A model generated the notes under the pieces. The model was not told the DNA's origin. It made no database searches and saw only the letters and a program-made list of their open reading frames with translations. A stretch of 44,756 bases of DNA from CAIKZZ01 sp036742455 (GTDB lineage Bacteria; Pseudomonadota; Gammaproteobacteria; Steroidobacterales; Steroidobacteraceae): contig DAINQU010000022.1 in assembly GCA_036742455.1 (NCBI GenBank), positions 1 to 44,756 on the forward strand, given 5' to 3'. Position 1 is the stretch's first letter. Each line of letters begins with the position of its first letter. Positions 8,053 through 16,802 of the stretch are shown here, one piece after another. Both the position numbers and the translations under genes were made by a program.

Positions 8053-9432
8053 GTGAAAATCATCATCCTGGGCGCAGGTCAGGTTGGCCGAACGGCCGCT
8101 TACCACCTGTCGCGCGAAGAGGCGAATGAGGTCACCGTCGTCGACTCCGACGAAGGCGTGTTGCAACAACTGCAGGACCGACTCGACGTACGGACGGTGA
8201 GCGGGAACGCCGCGAGCCCGTCGGTGCTCGCCGCCGCAGGGTGCGCGGATGCGGACCTCCTCGTCGCGCTGACGTCGAGCGATGAAGTGAACATGGTGGC
8301 CTGCCAAGTCGCGTGGACACTCTTCAAGACACCGACAAAGATCGCGCGTATCCGAGCGGCATCCTATGCCTCTCACCCGCAATTGTTCGGCGAACTCACG
8401 GGATTTGCCGTCGACACGTGGCTCAGCCCCGAGCAACTGGTGACAGAGCACGTTGAGCGCCTCATCGAACACCCCGGCGCGCTACAGGTCGTTGATTTCG
8501 CTGATGGGCGCGTTCGCTTGGTCGGTGTCCGCGCGGTCGAAGGCGGATTGTTAGTCGGACAGCCGCTGTCGAATCTCCCCAAGCATATTCCCGGTGTCGA
8601 AACGCGCGTCGCCGCAATGTACCGGCGCGGTCGCAGTATCCGTCCCGACGGCGAAACATTGATCGAGTCCGGCGACGAAGTCTTCTTTCTCGCCGCACGC
8701 GAAGACATCCGTACCGTCATGAGCGAGTTGCGAAAGCTCGAGGCCCGCGTTCGACGGATTGTGATTGCCGGCGCCGGTCACATCGGTATTCGCCTGGCCC
8801 AGGCACTCGAAGGTCGCTTGCAGGTCAAACTGATCGAGCGGGACAAGCAGCGCGCTCGCCGCGCTGCGGAAACGTTGCGCGAAGCGATCGTCCTCAATGG
8901 GGATGCTGCGGACGAAGAGCTGCTGATCGAGGAAAACGTCGACAGCGCGGACGTCTTTGTGGCCGTGACCAATGCGGAAGAGGCCAACATTCTGTCGGCG
9001 ATGCTGGCGAAGCGCCTCGGGTGCCGTAAGGTGATGGCTCTGATCAACCGTCCCGCCTACGCCGAGCTCATGGAGAGCGATCGTATTGATATCGCGATCT
9101 CGCCGCAGACGATTACGATTGGTTCGTTGTTAGCGCACGTGCGACGTGGCGACGTCGTTAAGGTCCATTCGTTGCGCCGAGGCGCTGCCGAAGCCATTGA
9201 GGCCATCGCCCATGGCGATAGCGAAACGTCTCAAGTGGTTGGCCGACCTGTCGAGGCCGTCAATCTGCCGGATGGCACGACCATCGGCGCCATTGTCCGT
9301 GGTGATGACGTGATCATGGCTCACCACGACACCGTCATTGAAGAAGGCGATCACGTGATCCTGTTCCTCACCGACCGACGTCACGTTGAGGCGGTCGAGA
9401 AACTGTTTCAGGTTGGCGTTTCGTTTCTCTGA
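8053..9432 (+). CDS. trkA: Trk potassium uptake regulatory subunit TrkA
   Basis: Cytosolic NAD(H)-binding ring protein that gates the TrkH potassium channel. At 459 residues it has the expected two tandem RCK modules. The first Rossmann motif is MKIIILGAGQVGRTAA (1-16), with VVDSDEGVLQQL downstream; the second is IVIAGAGHIGIRLA (about 236-249). Each is followed by a RCK_C domain (about 140-220 and 370-450). It starts at a GTG (8053); no ATG fits the conserved MKIIILGAGQVG start. Eight bases separate it from trkH, so the two are co-transcribed. Confidence 0.96.
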   Translation: MKIIILGAGQVGRTAAYHLSREEANEVTVVDSDEGVLQQLQDRLDVRTVSGNAASPSVLAAAGCADADLLVALTSSDEVNMVACQVAWTLFKTPTKIARIRAASYASHPQLFGELTGFAVDTWLSPEQLVTEHVERLIEHPGALQVVDFADGRVRLVGVRAVEGGLLVGQPLSNLPKHIPGVETRVAAMYRRGRSIRPDGETLIESGDEVFFLAAREDIRTVMSELRKLEARVRRIVIAGAGHIGIRLAQALEGRLQVKLIERDKQRARRAAETLREAIVLNGDAADEELLIEENVDSADVFVAVTNAEEANILSAMLAKRLGCRKVMALINRPAYAELMESDRIDIAISPQTITIGSLLAHVRRGDVVKVHSLRRGAAEAIEAIAHGDSETSQVVGRPVEAVNLPDGTTIGAIVRGDDVIMAHHDTVIEEGDHVILFLTDRRHVEAVEKLFQVGVSFL

Positions 9433-9440
9433 GGTTCGCC

Positions 9441-10892
9441 GTGCACCTGAGTCTCGTGCAACGCATATTAGGGTTGGTGATCGTCGCCTTCGGTCTCACC
9501 ATGCTCCCGCCCGTGGTCGTGGATGTGGTTTACGGTGGCACCACCGCAGGGCTGTTTCTGATGGTCGGCGCCGCCCTCGTGGCGATGGGTACGGCACTGT
9601 GGCTGCCCGTTCGGCGCGTCAATCGAGATTTGCGTCTGCGCGATGGCTTTCTCATCGTCGCGTTGTTTTGGGCGTTACTCGGATTAGGCGGTGCGCTGCC
9701 GTTCTTCTTCAGCGCATCGACCCCTTTGAGTTTCACGGATGCGGTGTTCGAATCCGTTGCCGGCGTCACGACGACCAATGCGAGTGTCATGCGCGGTCTG
9801 GAGAAACTGCCCCACGCAATCTTGTGGTACCGGCAGCAGCTGCAATGGTTAGGTGGGATCGGCGTCATCGTTCTCGCGGTCGCCCTGTTTCCGATACTGG
9901 GCATCGGCGGGATGCAACTCTACAAGGGGGATACGCCCGGGTCTGTGAAAGACGAGAAACTGACGCCGCGCATCACGGAAACGGCGAAGACGCTTTCGGG
10001 CATTTACTTGCTCATGACGGCGGTGTGCGCGATCGCCTACGCCTCTGCGGGTATGTCGGCGTTTGATGCGGTCTCGCATGCCTTTTCAACGGTGTCGACC
10101 GGTGGTTTTTCGACACACGACGGTGGCTTCGCCTATTTCCAGTCGACGGCCATCGATACAGTCGCCATTGTCTTCATGTTTTTGGGCGGCGTGAACTTCG
10201 CGCTGCACTTTCTGGCGTGGAAGCGTCGCGACTCGAGCGTCTATCTGTCGGACCCGCAGTTTCGAGGATATTTGCTGCTCAGCGCGGCGCTGGTCGCGAT
10301 CGTCAGCATTACGCTCTACCAGAGCGGCGTGTACCCTAATCTTGGAGAAGCGCTGCGGCACGGCGCGTTTGCGGCAATCTCCATGCAGTCCACGACCGGG
10401 TTTGCGGGGGCGTCATTCGCGTATTGGCCCGGCATGCTGCCGGTGCTGCTCATGTTGGTCACGTTCGTCGGTGGTTCCGCCGGATCGACCGGCGGCGGCA
10501 TGAAGGTCATTCGGTGGCAGTTGGTATTGAAGCAGGCTCAGCGCGAACTGATGCGCCTCGTGCACCCGAACGCAGCGGTGGCGGTCAAGTTTGGCGATAA
10601 AGCCGTTGCTGGCCGGGTACTCGCGGCCATCACTGGCTTCTTCGCGATGTACCTTGTGCTGTTCGGCGTCTTAATGCTGCTGATGATGGCCGCGGGTACC
10701 GATCAAGTGACCGCCTGGTCGGCCATCGCTTCGTGCATCAACAACGCCGGTCCCGCTCTGGGCTCTGTGGCATCCACCTACGGCCACTTACCCGATCCGG
10801 CAAAGTGGATCGCGATCTGCGCCATGTTAGTGGGACGGCTGGAGGTATTCACCGTCGCCGTCCTCTTTATGCCGGCGTTTTGGCGGCACTGA
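9441..10892 (+). CDS. trkH: Trk potassium uptake channel subunit TrkH
   Basis: Inner-membrane K+-translocating subunit partnered with TrkA. The 483-residue protein aligns along its whole length with Trk-family motifs: YRQQLQWLGGIGVIVLAVA, LGIGGMQLYKGDTPG, GGSAGSTGGGMKVIR, LVHPNA and GRLEVFTVAVLF near the end. Three of the four pore loops keep the filter glycine: STGGFSTHD, STTGFAG and NNAGPALG. Pore loop 1, normally TTTG, reads TTTN (Asn113, codon AAT at 9777-9779), an unexpected change at a selectivity position. It starts with GTG 9441. It converges with the fumarase gene, ending 7 bp from it, with no visible terminator between. Confidence 0.95.
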   Translation: MHLSLVQRILGLVIVAFGLTMLPPVVVDVVYGGTTAGLFLMVGAALVAMGTALWLPVRRVNRDLRLRDGFLIVALFWALLGLGGALPFFFSASTPLSFTDAVFESVAGVTTTNASVMRGLEKLPHAILWYRQQLQWLGGIGVIVLAVALFPILGIGGMQLYKGDTPGSVKDEKLTPRITETAKTLSGIYLLMTAVCAIAYASAGMSAFDAVSHAFSTVSTGGFSTHDGGFAYFQSTAIDTVAIVFMFLGGVNFALHFLAWKRRDSSVYLSDPQFRGYLLLSAALVAIVSITLYQSGVYPNLGEALRHGAFAAISMQSTTGFAGASFAYWPGMLPVLLMLVTFVGGSAGSTGGGMKVIRWQLVLKQAQRELMRLVHPNAAVAVKFGDKAVAGRVLAAITGFFAMYLVLFGVLMLLMMAAGTDQVTAWSAIASCINNAGPALGSVASTYGHLPDPAKWIAICAMLVGRLEVFTVAVLFMPAFWRH

Positions 10893-10899
10893 CCGAACG

Positions 10900-12426
10900 T
10901 TAGGTCTCGACGATCACCGGAATGCCGGCGATGCGAGCCTTCCATTCGCGGGGCCCCGATTCATGCAGCGACTCGCCGGTTGCATCAACCGCCACAGTCA
11001 CCGGCATGTCTTTGACATCAAATTCGTAGACCGCTTCCATGCCCAATTCCGGAAACGCGACCACCCGGCTGGAACGAATCGCCTTCGATACCAGATAGGC
11101 GGCGCCCCCCACCGCGATTAAATAAGCGCTTCGGTGCCGCTTAATGGCCTCGATGGCTTCAGGACCCCGATCCGCTTTGCCGACCATCGCCAAGAGGCCG
11201 CCCTTCTCCAGCATGGTTTCGGTGAAACGATCCATCCGGTTAGCGGTTGTCGGGCCAGCGGGGCCCACGATTTCGTCACGCACCGGATCGACCGGACCGA
11301 CGTAGTAGATGACCCGGTCTTTGAAAGACAGTCCGTCGGGCAACGGTTGTCCGGCATCGAGCAAGGCACAGATGCGCTTATGCGCCGCATCACGCCCCGT
11401 CAGAAACTTGCCGGTCAATAGCAGACGCTCACCGGGGCGCCATGCCGCGACCTCCTCACGAGACAGCGTGTCCAGGTCGACTCGACGGGTATTGGCGTCC
11501 GGCGCCCAGCCCACCTGCGGCCAGTCCGCCAAGCTCGGCGGCGTTAAGATCGCGGGACCCGTGCCGTCGAGGTGGAAATGGACGTGGCGGGTGGCGGCGC
11601 AATTGGGAATGACTGCCACCGGTAACGATGCGGCGTGGGTCGGATAGTCGCGCACTTTGACGTCGAGCACGGTGGTCAGTCCACCGAGGCCCTGCGCCCC
11701 AATACCCAATGCATTGACGCGATCGAAGATCTCCAATCGCAATTCTTCCGCGCGGGAACGGGGCCCGCGAGCCTTGAGTTCCTGAATGTCGATCGGGTCC
11801 ATCAAGGACTCTTTCGCCATCAGGAGCGCCTTTTCTGCGGTACCCCCGATCCCGATACCCAGCATGCCCGGCGGGCACCAGCCCGCACCCATTTCGGGCA
11901 CGCGTTCGAGCACCCAATCCGCGACGTTGTCGGATGGATTCAACATCTCGAACATGGACTTGTTTTCACTGCCGCCGCCCTTGGCCGCGATCGCAACCTC
12001 GACGTCGCCACCGGGCACGAGTTCCACGTGGACGACAGCCGGCGTGTTATCCCGCGTGTTCGAACGTTTGCCGGCCGGATCCGCCACGATGGATGCACGG
12101 AGGCGATTTTCTGGCAATCCGTAGGCCTGGCGAACCCCTTCGTTGACCATTTCCTCGACCGTGAGGTGCGCATCCCAACGGACGTTCATCCCGACTTTGA
12201 CGAACGCGACGACGATACCGGTGTCCTGACAGATCGGACGGTGGCCTTCCGCGCTCATTCGCGAATTGGTGAGTATTTGGGCGATCGCGTCGCGCGCGGC
12301 GGGGCTTTGCTCCAGCTCATAGGCCCGACCCATCGCCCCGATGAAATCGGGAGAATGGTAGTAACTGATGTACTGCAACGCGTCGGCAACGCTCTGAATG
12401 AAATCGTCTTCGCGGATGACGGCCAT
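10900..12426 (-). CDS. fumA: class I (4Fe-4S) fumarate hydratase
   Basis: Interconverts fumarate and L-malate in the TCA cycle using an oxygen-sensitive 4Fe-4S cluster. The 508-residue single chain contains both the alpha-like catalytic part and the beta-like C-terminal part, as in FumA/FumB. Cluster cysteines are recognisable at Cys66 (RPICQDTG), Cys184 (GWCPPGMLG) and Cys276 (VIPNCAATRH). Other family motifs are KGGGSENKS (149-157) and IGGTAEKAL. The C-terminal KGGLLAMVGKADRG and YEFDVKDMPV segments match the swivelling domain. The symbol denotes the class, not strict orthology. It converges with trkH; the response regulator gene lies 51 bp upstream on the same strand. Confidence 0.93.
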   Translation of the reverse strand: MAVIREDDFIQSVADALQYISYYHSPDFIGAMGRAYELEQSPAARDAIAQILTNSRMSAEGHRPICQDTGIVVAFVKVGMNVRWDAHLTVEEMVNEGVRQAYGLPENRLRASIVADPAGKRSNTRDNTPAVVHVELVPGGDVEVAIAAKGGGSENKSMFEMLNPSDNVADWVLERVPEMGAGWCPPGMLGIGIGGTAEKALLMAKESLMDPIDIQELKARGPRSRAEELRLEIFDRVNALGIGAQGLGGLTTVLDVKVRDYPTHAASLPVAVIPNCAATRHVHFHLDGTGPAILTPPSLADWPQVGWAPDANTRRVDLDTLSREEVAAWRPGERLLLTGKFLTGRDAAHKRICALLDAGQPLPDGLSFKDRVIYYVGPVDPVRDEIVGPAGPTTANRMDRFTETMLEKGGLLAMVGKADRGPEAIEAIKRHRSAYLIAVGGAAYLVSKAIRSSRVVAFPELGMEAVYEFDVKDMPVTVAVDATGESLHESGPREWKARIAGIPVIVET

Positions 12427-12477
12427 GGGATTCCCCGAGTATGAGCTGCGCTGACGCCAGCGCGACAGTCGATTTTA

Positions 12478-13305
12478 TCAGGTAGGAGCGCGATTGCGGC
12501 GCTGCAACAAGATCTCCACCTTGTCACGGTGGCTGCGTGACAACTTGAGCTGCTGACCGCCGGCCAGTGTCAGGAAGTATTCGCCGTTGGAGTGAGGGCG
12601 GAGCTTTCGGACTTGGGTCAGATTGACGATCGCGGACCGGTGGACCCGTTGGAACAGCTCCGGATCCAATTCGGCCTCCAGTTGTTTCATCGTGGCGCGC
12701 AGCACGTGCGTTTCACCCGTAGCGTGGATGCACATATAGTCACCGGCCGCATCGATCCAGTCGATTTGGGCGCAAGGTATCCGGAGAACCTCCCGGCCAG
12801 TCCGTATGGTCAGAAATTCCGGATAGCGCCGCGTGGATCCAGCGACCCGCGCTAACAAGTCTTCGGGGTCCAACTCGCCGGCGTGGGCAACCTCCGCCAG
12901 CAGCGATAACAGTCGCTCGTGCCGTCCGACGGTGTCCCGTTCGCGAACCGCCTGCCGAATGCGCGCGAGCGTTCGGCTCAATCGCTCGTCATCGACCGGT
13001 TTGAGCAGATAGTCGAGGGCTCTCGCCTCAAACGCGTTGACCGCATAACGGTCATAGGCTGTCACGAAGACTAGGAGCGGCATCTGATCCAACGGAATGT
13101 GGGCGGCGACATCGAGGCCGCTCATCGTGGGCATCTGGATGTCTAGGAACACGACGTCCGGCTCCAACTCGGCGATGTGTGCCAAGGCATCGCGCCCATT
13201 TTCACATTCGCCGACGACTTCAAAATCCGCGGCTGCTGCCAGACGCAGTTCCAGACCGCGTCGCGCCAGGCGTTCGTCATCGACCAACAGCGCCCGGATC
13301 GTCAC
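12478..13305 (-). CDS. LytTR-family response regulator
   Basis: Two-component response regulator that binds DNA through a LytTR domain. Residues 1-120 form the receiver: acidic VDDER (8-12), phosphorylated Asp55 in FLDIQMPTMSG, VTAYDRYAVNAFEARALDYLLKPVD with the conserved Lys. Residues about 165-270 are LytTR: IPCAQIDWIDAAGDYMCIH, LDPELFQRVHRSAIVNL and PHSNGEYFLTL. The architecture is that of AlgR/YehT. Its ATG overlaps the stop of the upstream kinase by 4 bp, so the pair is one translationally coupled unit. Target genes cannot be deduced from the window; a role like AlgR in Pseudomonas is only an analogy. Confidence 0.9.
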   Translation of the reverse strand: MTIRALLVDDERLARRGLELRLAAAADFEVVGECENGRDALAHIAELEPDVVFLDIQMPTMSGLDVAAHIPLDQMPLLVFVTAYDRYAVNAFEARALDYLLKPVDDERLSRTLARIRQAVRERDTVGRHERLLSLLAEVAHAGELDPEDLLARVAGSTRRYPEFLTIRTGREVLRIPCAQIDWIDAAGDYMCIHATGETHVLRATMKQLEAELDPELFQRVHRSAIVNLTQVRKLRPHSNGEYFLTLAGGQQLKLSRSHRDKVEILLQRRNRAPT

Positions 13306-14411
13306 GTGGCCATCTCCGCCGGCAGTACGACACTCACGCTGCAGCCTTGCGGCAGGTTTCGACCGATGAAACGCGCATGCCCGCCGTAGAGGACGCTGAG
13401 TCGGTCTCGGGTATTCCGCAGACCGACGCCCGTGCCGTGCGCCGGTATGGTCCCGTCCGGCAAGCCGGGGCCGTCGTCGGCGACTTCGAGCACCAGATCC
13501 TCGCCCCGCAAATGAGCCCGAATCGTCAGCGTACCCCCCGATTCTCGCGCCGCGATGGCATGTTTAAGCGCGTTTTCAACAAGTGGCTGCAGCAATAAAG
13601 ACGGCACGAGCGCTTGCCGCGTGGGCTCGGCGATGTCGCGAATCACCGTCAATCGCGGCCCAAAACGCAATTGCTCAATGTCGAGGTACAGACTCAGCGC
13701 CTCGAGTTCCTGCCGGAGCGTCACCCGCTTCATCGGGTCCTGATCCAGGCTGTGGCGGAGGAAGCCGGAAAGACGGGTCACGGCGAGATTCGCGCGCTGG
13801 GTATCGTGGTCGAGTACCAACGTTGAAATGGCGTTCAACGTGTTGAACAAAAAGTGGGGGTTCAGTTGGTAGCGCAGCATCTTCAGCTGCGCCTCCCGCG
13901 CGAGCCCCTCGGCCCGCGCCGTCGCGAGGCGTTCCCGCTGGACGGCTTCGTAGAAATAGATCCCGTAGTAGAGAGCGCTCCACAACAAGAGCAGATAGGT
14001 GGATATCAACGCGCCGGCAAAAAACTGTCCGATACCGTGCGCGGCGATGCGCTCATCCAGGAAAACCGTGACGGCCTGATTGATGCACAGGCGCCAGAGC
14101 AATGCGGCAGCGTAAATCGCGAGCAGCGAGGCGGGTACAACCAGCGCCATCGCGCGCTCCCGAACTCGGCGGAACAGGTACCGCAACCCGGAGGACAGCA
14201 CCAATCCGGTGGTCGCAGCGATGGTCAGTACCGTCAGAAAGCCGGGCAGCTTATGGGGACCGAGCATCTCCGGGTAAAACAGCGCAGCCACAAATTGCGC
14301 CACAAAATAGGCGCTCCAGCCCAAGACTTGCAGCCCCCAAAAAGCCGCTTCGCGGTGGGCAGACATGCGCTCCAGGAAGCGCGTCGCGGAATGATCGCAG
14401 TTCATCCGCAC
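13302..14411 (-). CDS. LytS/YehU-family sensor histidine kinase
   Basis: Membrane sensor kinase of the His_kinase (PF06580) type, partner of the adjacent LytTR regulator. It has 369 residues. Hydrophobic segments at about 28-48, 57-77, 89-109 and 128-153 suggest four membrane passes with no large periplasmic loop. The phosphoacceptor is His186 in the signature QLNPHFLFNTLNAIS; the N-box is PLVENALKHAI, followed by the ATP-lid motif DDGPGLPDG and GVGLRNTRDRL. Start: ATG 14411 is used; ATG 14366 (MSAHREAAFWG) would remove 15 residues. The gene runs away from the AT-rich island at 14515-14702. Confidence 0.9.
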   Translation of the reverse strand: MRMNCDHSATRFLERMSAHREAAFWGLQVLGWSAYFVAQFVAALFYPEMLGPHKLPGFLTVLTIAATTGLVLSSGLRYLFRRVRERAMALVVPASLLAIYAAALLWRLCINQAVTVFLDERIAAHGIGQFFAGALISTYLLLLWSALYYGIYFYEAVQRERLATARAEGLAREAQLKMLRYQLNPHFLFNTLNAISTLVLDHDTQRANLAVTRLSGFLRHSLDQDPMKRVTLRQELEALSLYLDIEQLRFGPRLTVIRDIAEPTRQALVPSLLLQPLVENALKHAIAARESGGTLTIRAHLRGEDLVLEVADDGPGLPDGTIPAHGTGVGLRNTRDRLSVLYGGHARFIGRNLPQGCSVSVVLPAEMAT

Positions 14412-14514
14412 AAATTAGACGAGGCCGCGACGCTTGACCATCGCTTCAGCGCGCGCCACGCTCACTTGAGCGACGCCCATAGACCACAGTTCCGGAATCC
14501 CTCCAAAAGCCACT

Positions 14515-14702
14515 TGGATTGTTTTTTAGCGGTATTTTTGTTTTAAATAACCACTGGAAGCCCGATTAGTGCATTTTTTCTAAAATAAATATCTTCTTAT
14601 ATTGATTTTTGATTCGATCAAGAAAAATCTTTTCGAATTAAACAATTTTGAGTGCAAGTGGTTTTTTAACATCATATTTATGAATTTATAGGCTTATAAG
14701 GC
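14515..14702. other. AT-rich island before dtd
   Basis: Counted over 14521-14700 the GC content is 46 of 180 bases, about 26%, against roughly 60% nearby. The 14412-14704 gap holds no credible gene on either strand. It contains several T-runs, a small plus-strand stem TCCAA/TTGGA (14502-14518) followed by TTGTTTTTT, and an AT-rich stem around 14604-14629. A TTAACA hexamer (14666-14671) and nearby TATAGG/TTATAA elements could form a dtd promoter. It could also be a nucleoid-protein binding site, a small RNA locus or a leftover of foreign DNA. The composition is certain; the function is unknown. Confidence 0.75.
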
Positions 14703-14704
14703 AC

Positions 14705-15160
14705 ATGATCGGTCTAATTCAGCGCGTTTCAAGCGCCAAAGTGGAAGTTTCTGGCGAGGTTATCGGTCAAATTGACCGGGGATTGCTCGTGCTGCTTGGG
14801 GTGCAGCGCGGTGACGATCAGCGCGAGGCCGATCGATTGCTCGAGAAATTGCTGACCTATCGGGTCTTTGAGGATGCCGATCAACGCATGAATCGGAGTC
14901 TTTTGGACGTCGGGGGCGCGTTGCTGGTCGTGTCGCAGTTCACCTTGGCGGCGAATACACAGAAGGGAACGCGCCCTGGATTCAGCACCGCCGCTCCACC
15001 GACGGAAGGAGAGCGCTGGTACGAATACTTCGTCCACGAAGCGCGCCGTCGGGTAGACCGAGTTGAAACCGGCCGTTTCGGCGCCAACATGTCGGTTCAT
15101 CTGGTGAACGAAGGGCCCGTCACCTTTTGGTTGGAGGTTCCGCCGGAGCGGATTGTCTGA
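14705..15160 (+). CDS. dtd: D-aminoacyl-tRNA deacylase
   Basis: Cytosolic enzyme that hydrolyses D-aminoacyl-tRNA (and mischarged Gly-tRNA), recycling tRNA and enforcing chirality in translation. The 151-residue length is typical. It begins MIGLIQRVSSAKVEV and has the catalytic SQFTLAANTQKGTRPGF block and the Gly-cisPro motif in NEGPVTFWLE, with GRFGANM before it. The start ATG has no strong Shine-Dalgarno; the bases just upstream belong to the AT-rich island. tatABC follow on the same strand after about 70 bp. Confidence 0.95.
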   Translation: MIGLIQRVSSAKVEVSGEVIGQIDRGLLVLLGVQRGDDQREADRLLEKLLTYRVFEDADQRMNRSLLDVGGALLVVSQFTLAANTQKGTRPGFSTAAPPTEGERWYEYFVHEARRRVDRVETGRFGANMSVHLVNEGPVTFWLEVPPERIV

Positions 15161-15234
15161 CCGAGACGCTGCCCCTTTCGGGTATCATCGCCCTAGGTCG
15201 CATTTAAGAAGCTATCGTTTTCGGGAGAATGTCG

Positions 15235-15483
15235 ATGGGCTCGATCGGTTTTCGCGAACTATTGGTCATCTTGGTTATCGCTCTGCTCATCTTCGGAGGC
15301 AAGAAGCTGCGGACGATCGGCTCGGACCTCGGCGCCGCCGTTCACGACTTTAAGAAAGCGATGGACAAGGGCGAGAAGGAAGCCGAGCAGCAACCGCAAC
15401 CGCCGCTGCGGCAAGTGATCGGCCAAGATGCCGAATTCAAGGATGCTCAGGCCTCCAAACCCGAGCAGAAGACCCACTCCTGA
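15235..15483 (+). CDS. tatA: twin-arginine translocase subunit TatA
   Basis: Forms the size-variable pore of the Tat system that exports folded proteins across the inner membrane. The 82-residue protein has one N-terminal transmembrane helix (about 5-22, ELLVILVIALLIFGG), the FGGKKLR hinge and an amphipathic helix (SDLGAAVHDFKKAM), then a polar Gln/Lys-rich tail. ATG 15235 is preferred over ATG 15229 because GGGAG at 15223-15227 is 7 nt from the former and only 1 nt from the latter. First gene of tatABC. Confidence 0.95.
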   Translation: MGSIGFRELLVILVIALLIFGGKKLRTIGSDLGAAVHDFKKAMDKGEKEAEQQPQPPLRQVIGQDAEFKDAQASKPEQKTHS

Positions 15484-15511
15484 CGGTTCCGCCCGTTAGG
15501 GGACAACGCTT

Positions 15512-15952
15512 ATGTTTGATGTCGGGTTCAGCGAGATTCTGCTGATTCTGGTGATTGCGCTGGTCGTTCTCGGCCCAGACAAGCTGCCAAAACTCGCAGC
15601 CGACATCGGCCGCTGGGTCGGTCGGGCGCGCTCCATGGCGCGCCAGTTGAGCGCGCAACTCGAACAGGAAGTCCGTCTGGATGAAATGGCGCGGGCGCAA
15701 CAACGAGCCGCCGCCGAATCCGCATCGTCGCCGACTCCGCCCCCTCCTTCGCCCGCGCCCTCGCCGGTCGCAGTCCCTTTCCCAACCGGGGCGGTGGCTG
15801 CGTCAGCGCCAGCCGCGGAATCGGTGGCCAGCACCCCAGCCGACGCGCCGGTGACACCGATTGCCGCGGTGACACCGGTCGTCCCCGTGACGCCGGTGGC
15901 TCAGACCACGCCCGCGGCTCCTCTAAATTCGGCGAGCGATGCCAAGCCCTGA
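15512..15952 (+). CDS. tatB: twin-arginine translocase subunit TatB
   Basis: Works with TatC as the receptor for twin-arginine signal peptides. It starts MFDVGFSEILLILVIALVVLGPDKLP, the TatB transmembrane helix with the Glu8 and Gly-Pro hinge signatures, then an amphipathic helix to about residue 60. The long C-terminal tail (65-146) is Pro/Ala/Val-rich, with three VTP units encoded by near-repeats at 15851-15898. It lies 28 bp after tatA and its 3' end overlaps tatC by 14 bp. Confidence 0.94.
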   Translation: MFDVGFSEILLILVIALVVLGPDKLPKLAADIGRWVGRARSMARQLSAQLEQEVRLDEMARAQQRAAAESASSPTPPPPSPAPSPVAVPFPTGAVAASAPAAESVASTPADAPVTPIAAVTPVVPVTPVAQTTPAAPLNSASDAKP

Positions 15953-16724
15953 TACGCCGGAATCGATGGCCGAAGGCACCCTGATCTCGCATTTACTCGA
16001 GCTCAGGACTCGGTTATTGCGATCCGTCATCGCCGTCCTGATCGTCACCATTCCGGCGATGGTGTACGCAAACGACCTGTTCAGCTTTGTCGCACGGCCG
16101 TTGATGAAGGTGCTGCCGAAAGGCTCCGCCATGATTTCAACCAGCGTCATGGCGCCGCTCACCACGCCGTTCAAGCTCGCGTTTTACGTCGCGCTCATCT
16201 CGGCTATGCCGTACGTCTTGTATCAAGCGTGGGCATTTATCGCGCCCGGTTTATACCGCCATGAGAAGCGGTTTGCGATGCCGCTGCTCGTTTCGAGCAT
16301 TGCGCTGTTCTACGCCGGCATCACGTTCTGCTACTACATCGTCTTCCCCATCATGTTCGCCTTCTTCACGGCCACCACACCGCCGGGCGTACAGATGATG
16401 ACCGACATGACTCAGTACCTCGATTTTGTCTTGGTGCTGTTTCTGGCGTTCGGTATCGCGTTTGAGATTCCCGTAGCCATCGTGCTTTTGGTCATCACGG
16501 GATTGGTGAAGATCGAGACTCTGACCCGTAATCGCGGCTACGTGCTGATCGGTGTGTTTGTACAAGCGGCCGTCATCACGCCACCGGATGTGCTGTCGCA
16601 AACGGTCATGGCGCTGCCCATGTACGCGCTCTATGAGATCGGCATTGTCTTGGCACGCGTGCTGTCCAAGCGCCGCGAGGCGGATCGTGCGCGGCGTGAG
16701 TCCGAGCAGCAGCCCGGCGAGTAA
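15939..16724 (+). CDS. tatC: twin-arginine translocase subunit TatC
   Basis: Polytopic inner-membrane protein that recognises the twin-arginine signal peptide. At 261 residues with six predicted helices it is full-length. Signatures are HLLELRTRLLRS (19-30), VYANDLFSFVARPL, LPKGSAMISTSVMAPLTT, WAFIAPGLYRHEKR and GIAFEIPVAIVLLV. ATG 15939 overlaps tatB; an internal ATG (15966, MAEGTLISHL) is an alternative and matches the usual TatC start well. A stem-loop at 16729-16756 follows the stop. Confidence 0.95.
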   Translation: MPSPDTPESMAEGTLISHLLELRTRLLRSVIAVLIVTIPAMVYANDLFSFVARPLMKVLPKGSAMISTSVMAPLTTPFKLAFYVALISAMPYVLYQAWAFIAPGLYRHEKRFAMPLLVSSIALFYAGITFCYYIVFPIMFAFFTATTPPGVQMMTDMTQYLDFVLVLFLAFGIAFEIPVAIVLLVITGLVKIETLTRNRGYVLIGVFVQAAVITPPDVLSQTVMALPMYALYEIGIVLARVLSKRREADRARRESEQQPGE

Positions 16725-16728
16725 TGCT

Positions 16729-16756
16729 CGACGGGCGTTGCCATGAACGCTCGTCG
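16729..16756 (+). terminator. hairpin after tatC
   Basis: CGACGGGCGTT and AACGCTCGTCG pair over 11 positions (one G-U) around a 6-nt loop, starting 5 bp after the tatC stop. No T-run follows, so it may act as a 3' stabilising or Rho-assisted end rather than a strict intrinsic terminator. Confidence 0.4.
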
Positions 16757-16802
16757 TCGGTCAGACTGAACGCTTGGGGGATCATTCCCTGGGGGAGCCT
16801 TG

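Noticed and set aside
9349..9360. GATCACGTGATC palindrome in trkA
   Set aside because: Within coding sequence, lacks the outer parS bases; likely chance.
10893..10899. Possible bidirectional terminator between trkH and the fumarase gene
   Set aside because: Only 7 bp lie between the genes and no stem with T-run spans them.
15183..15188. TATCAT as a tatA -10 element
   Set aside because: No -35 at proper distance and no TG extension; tatA may be read from dtd.
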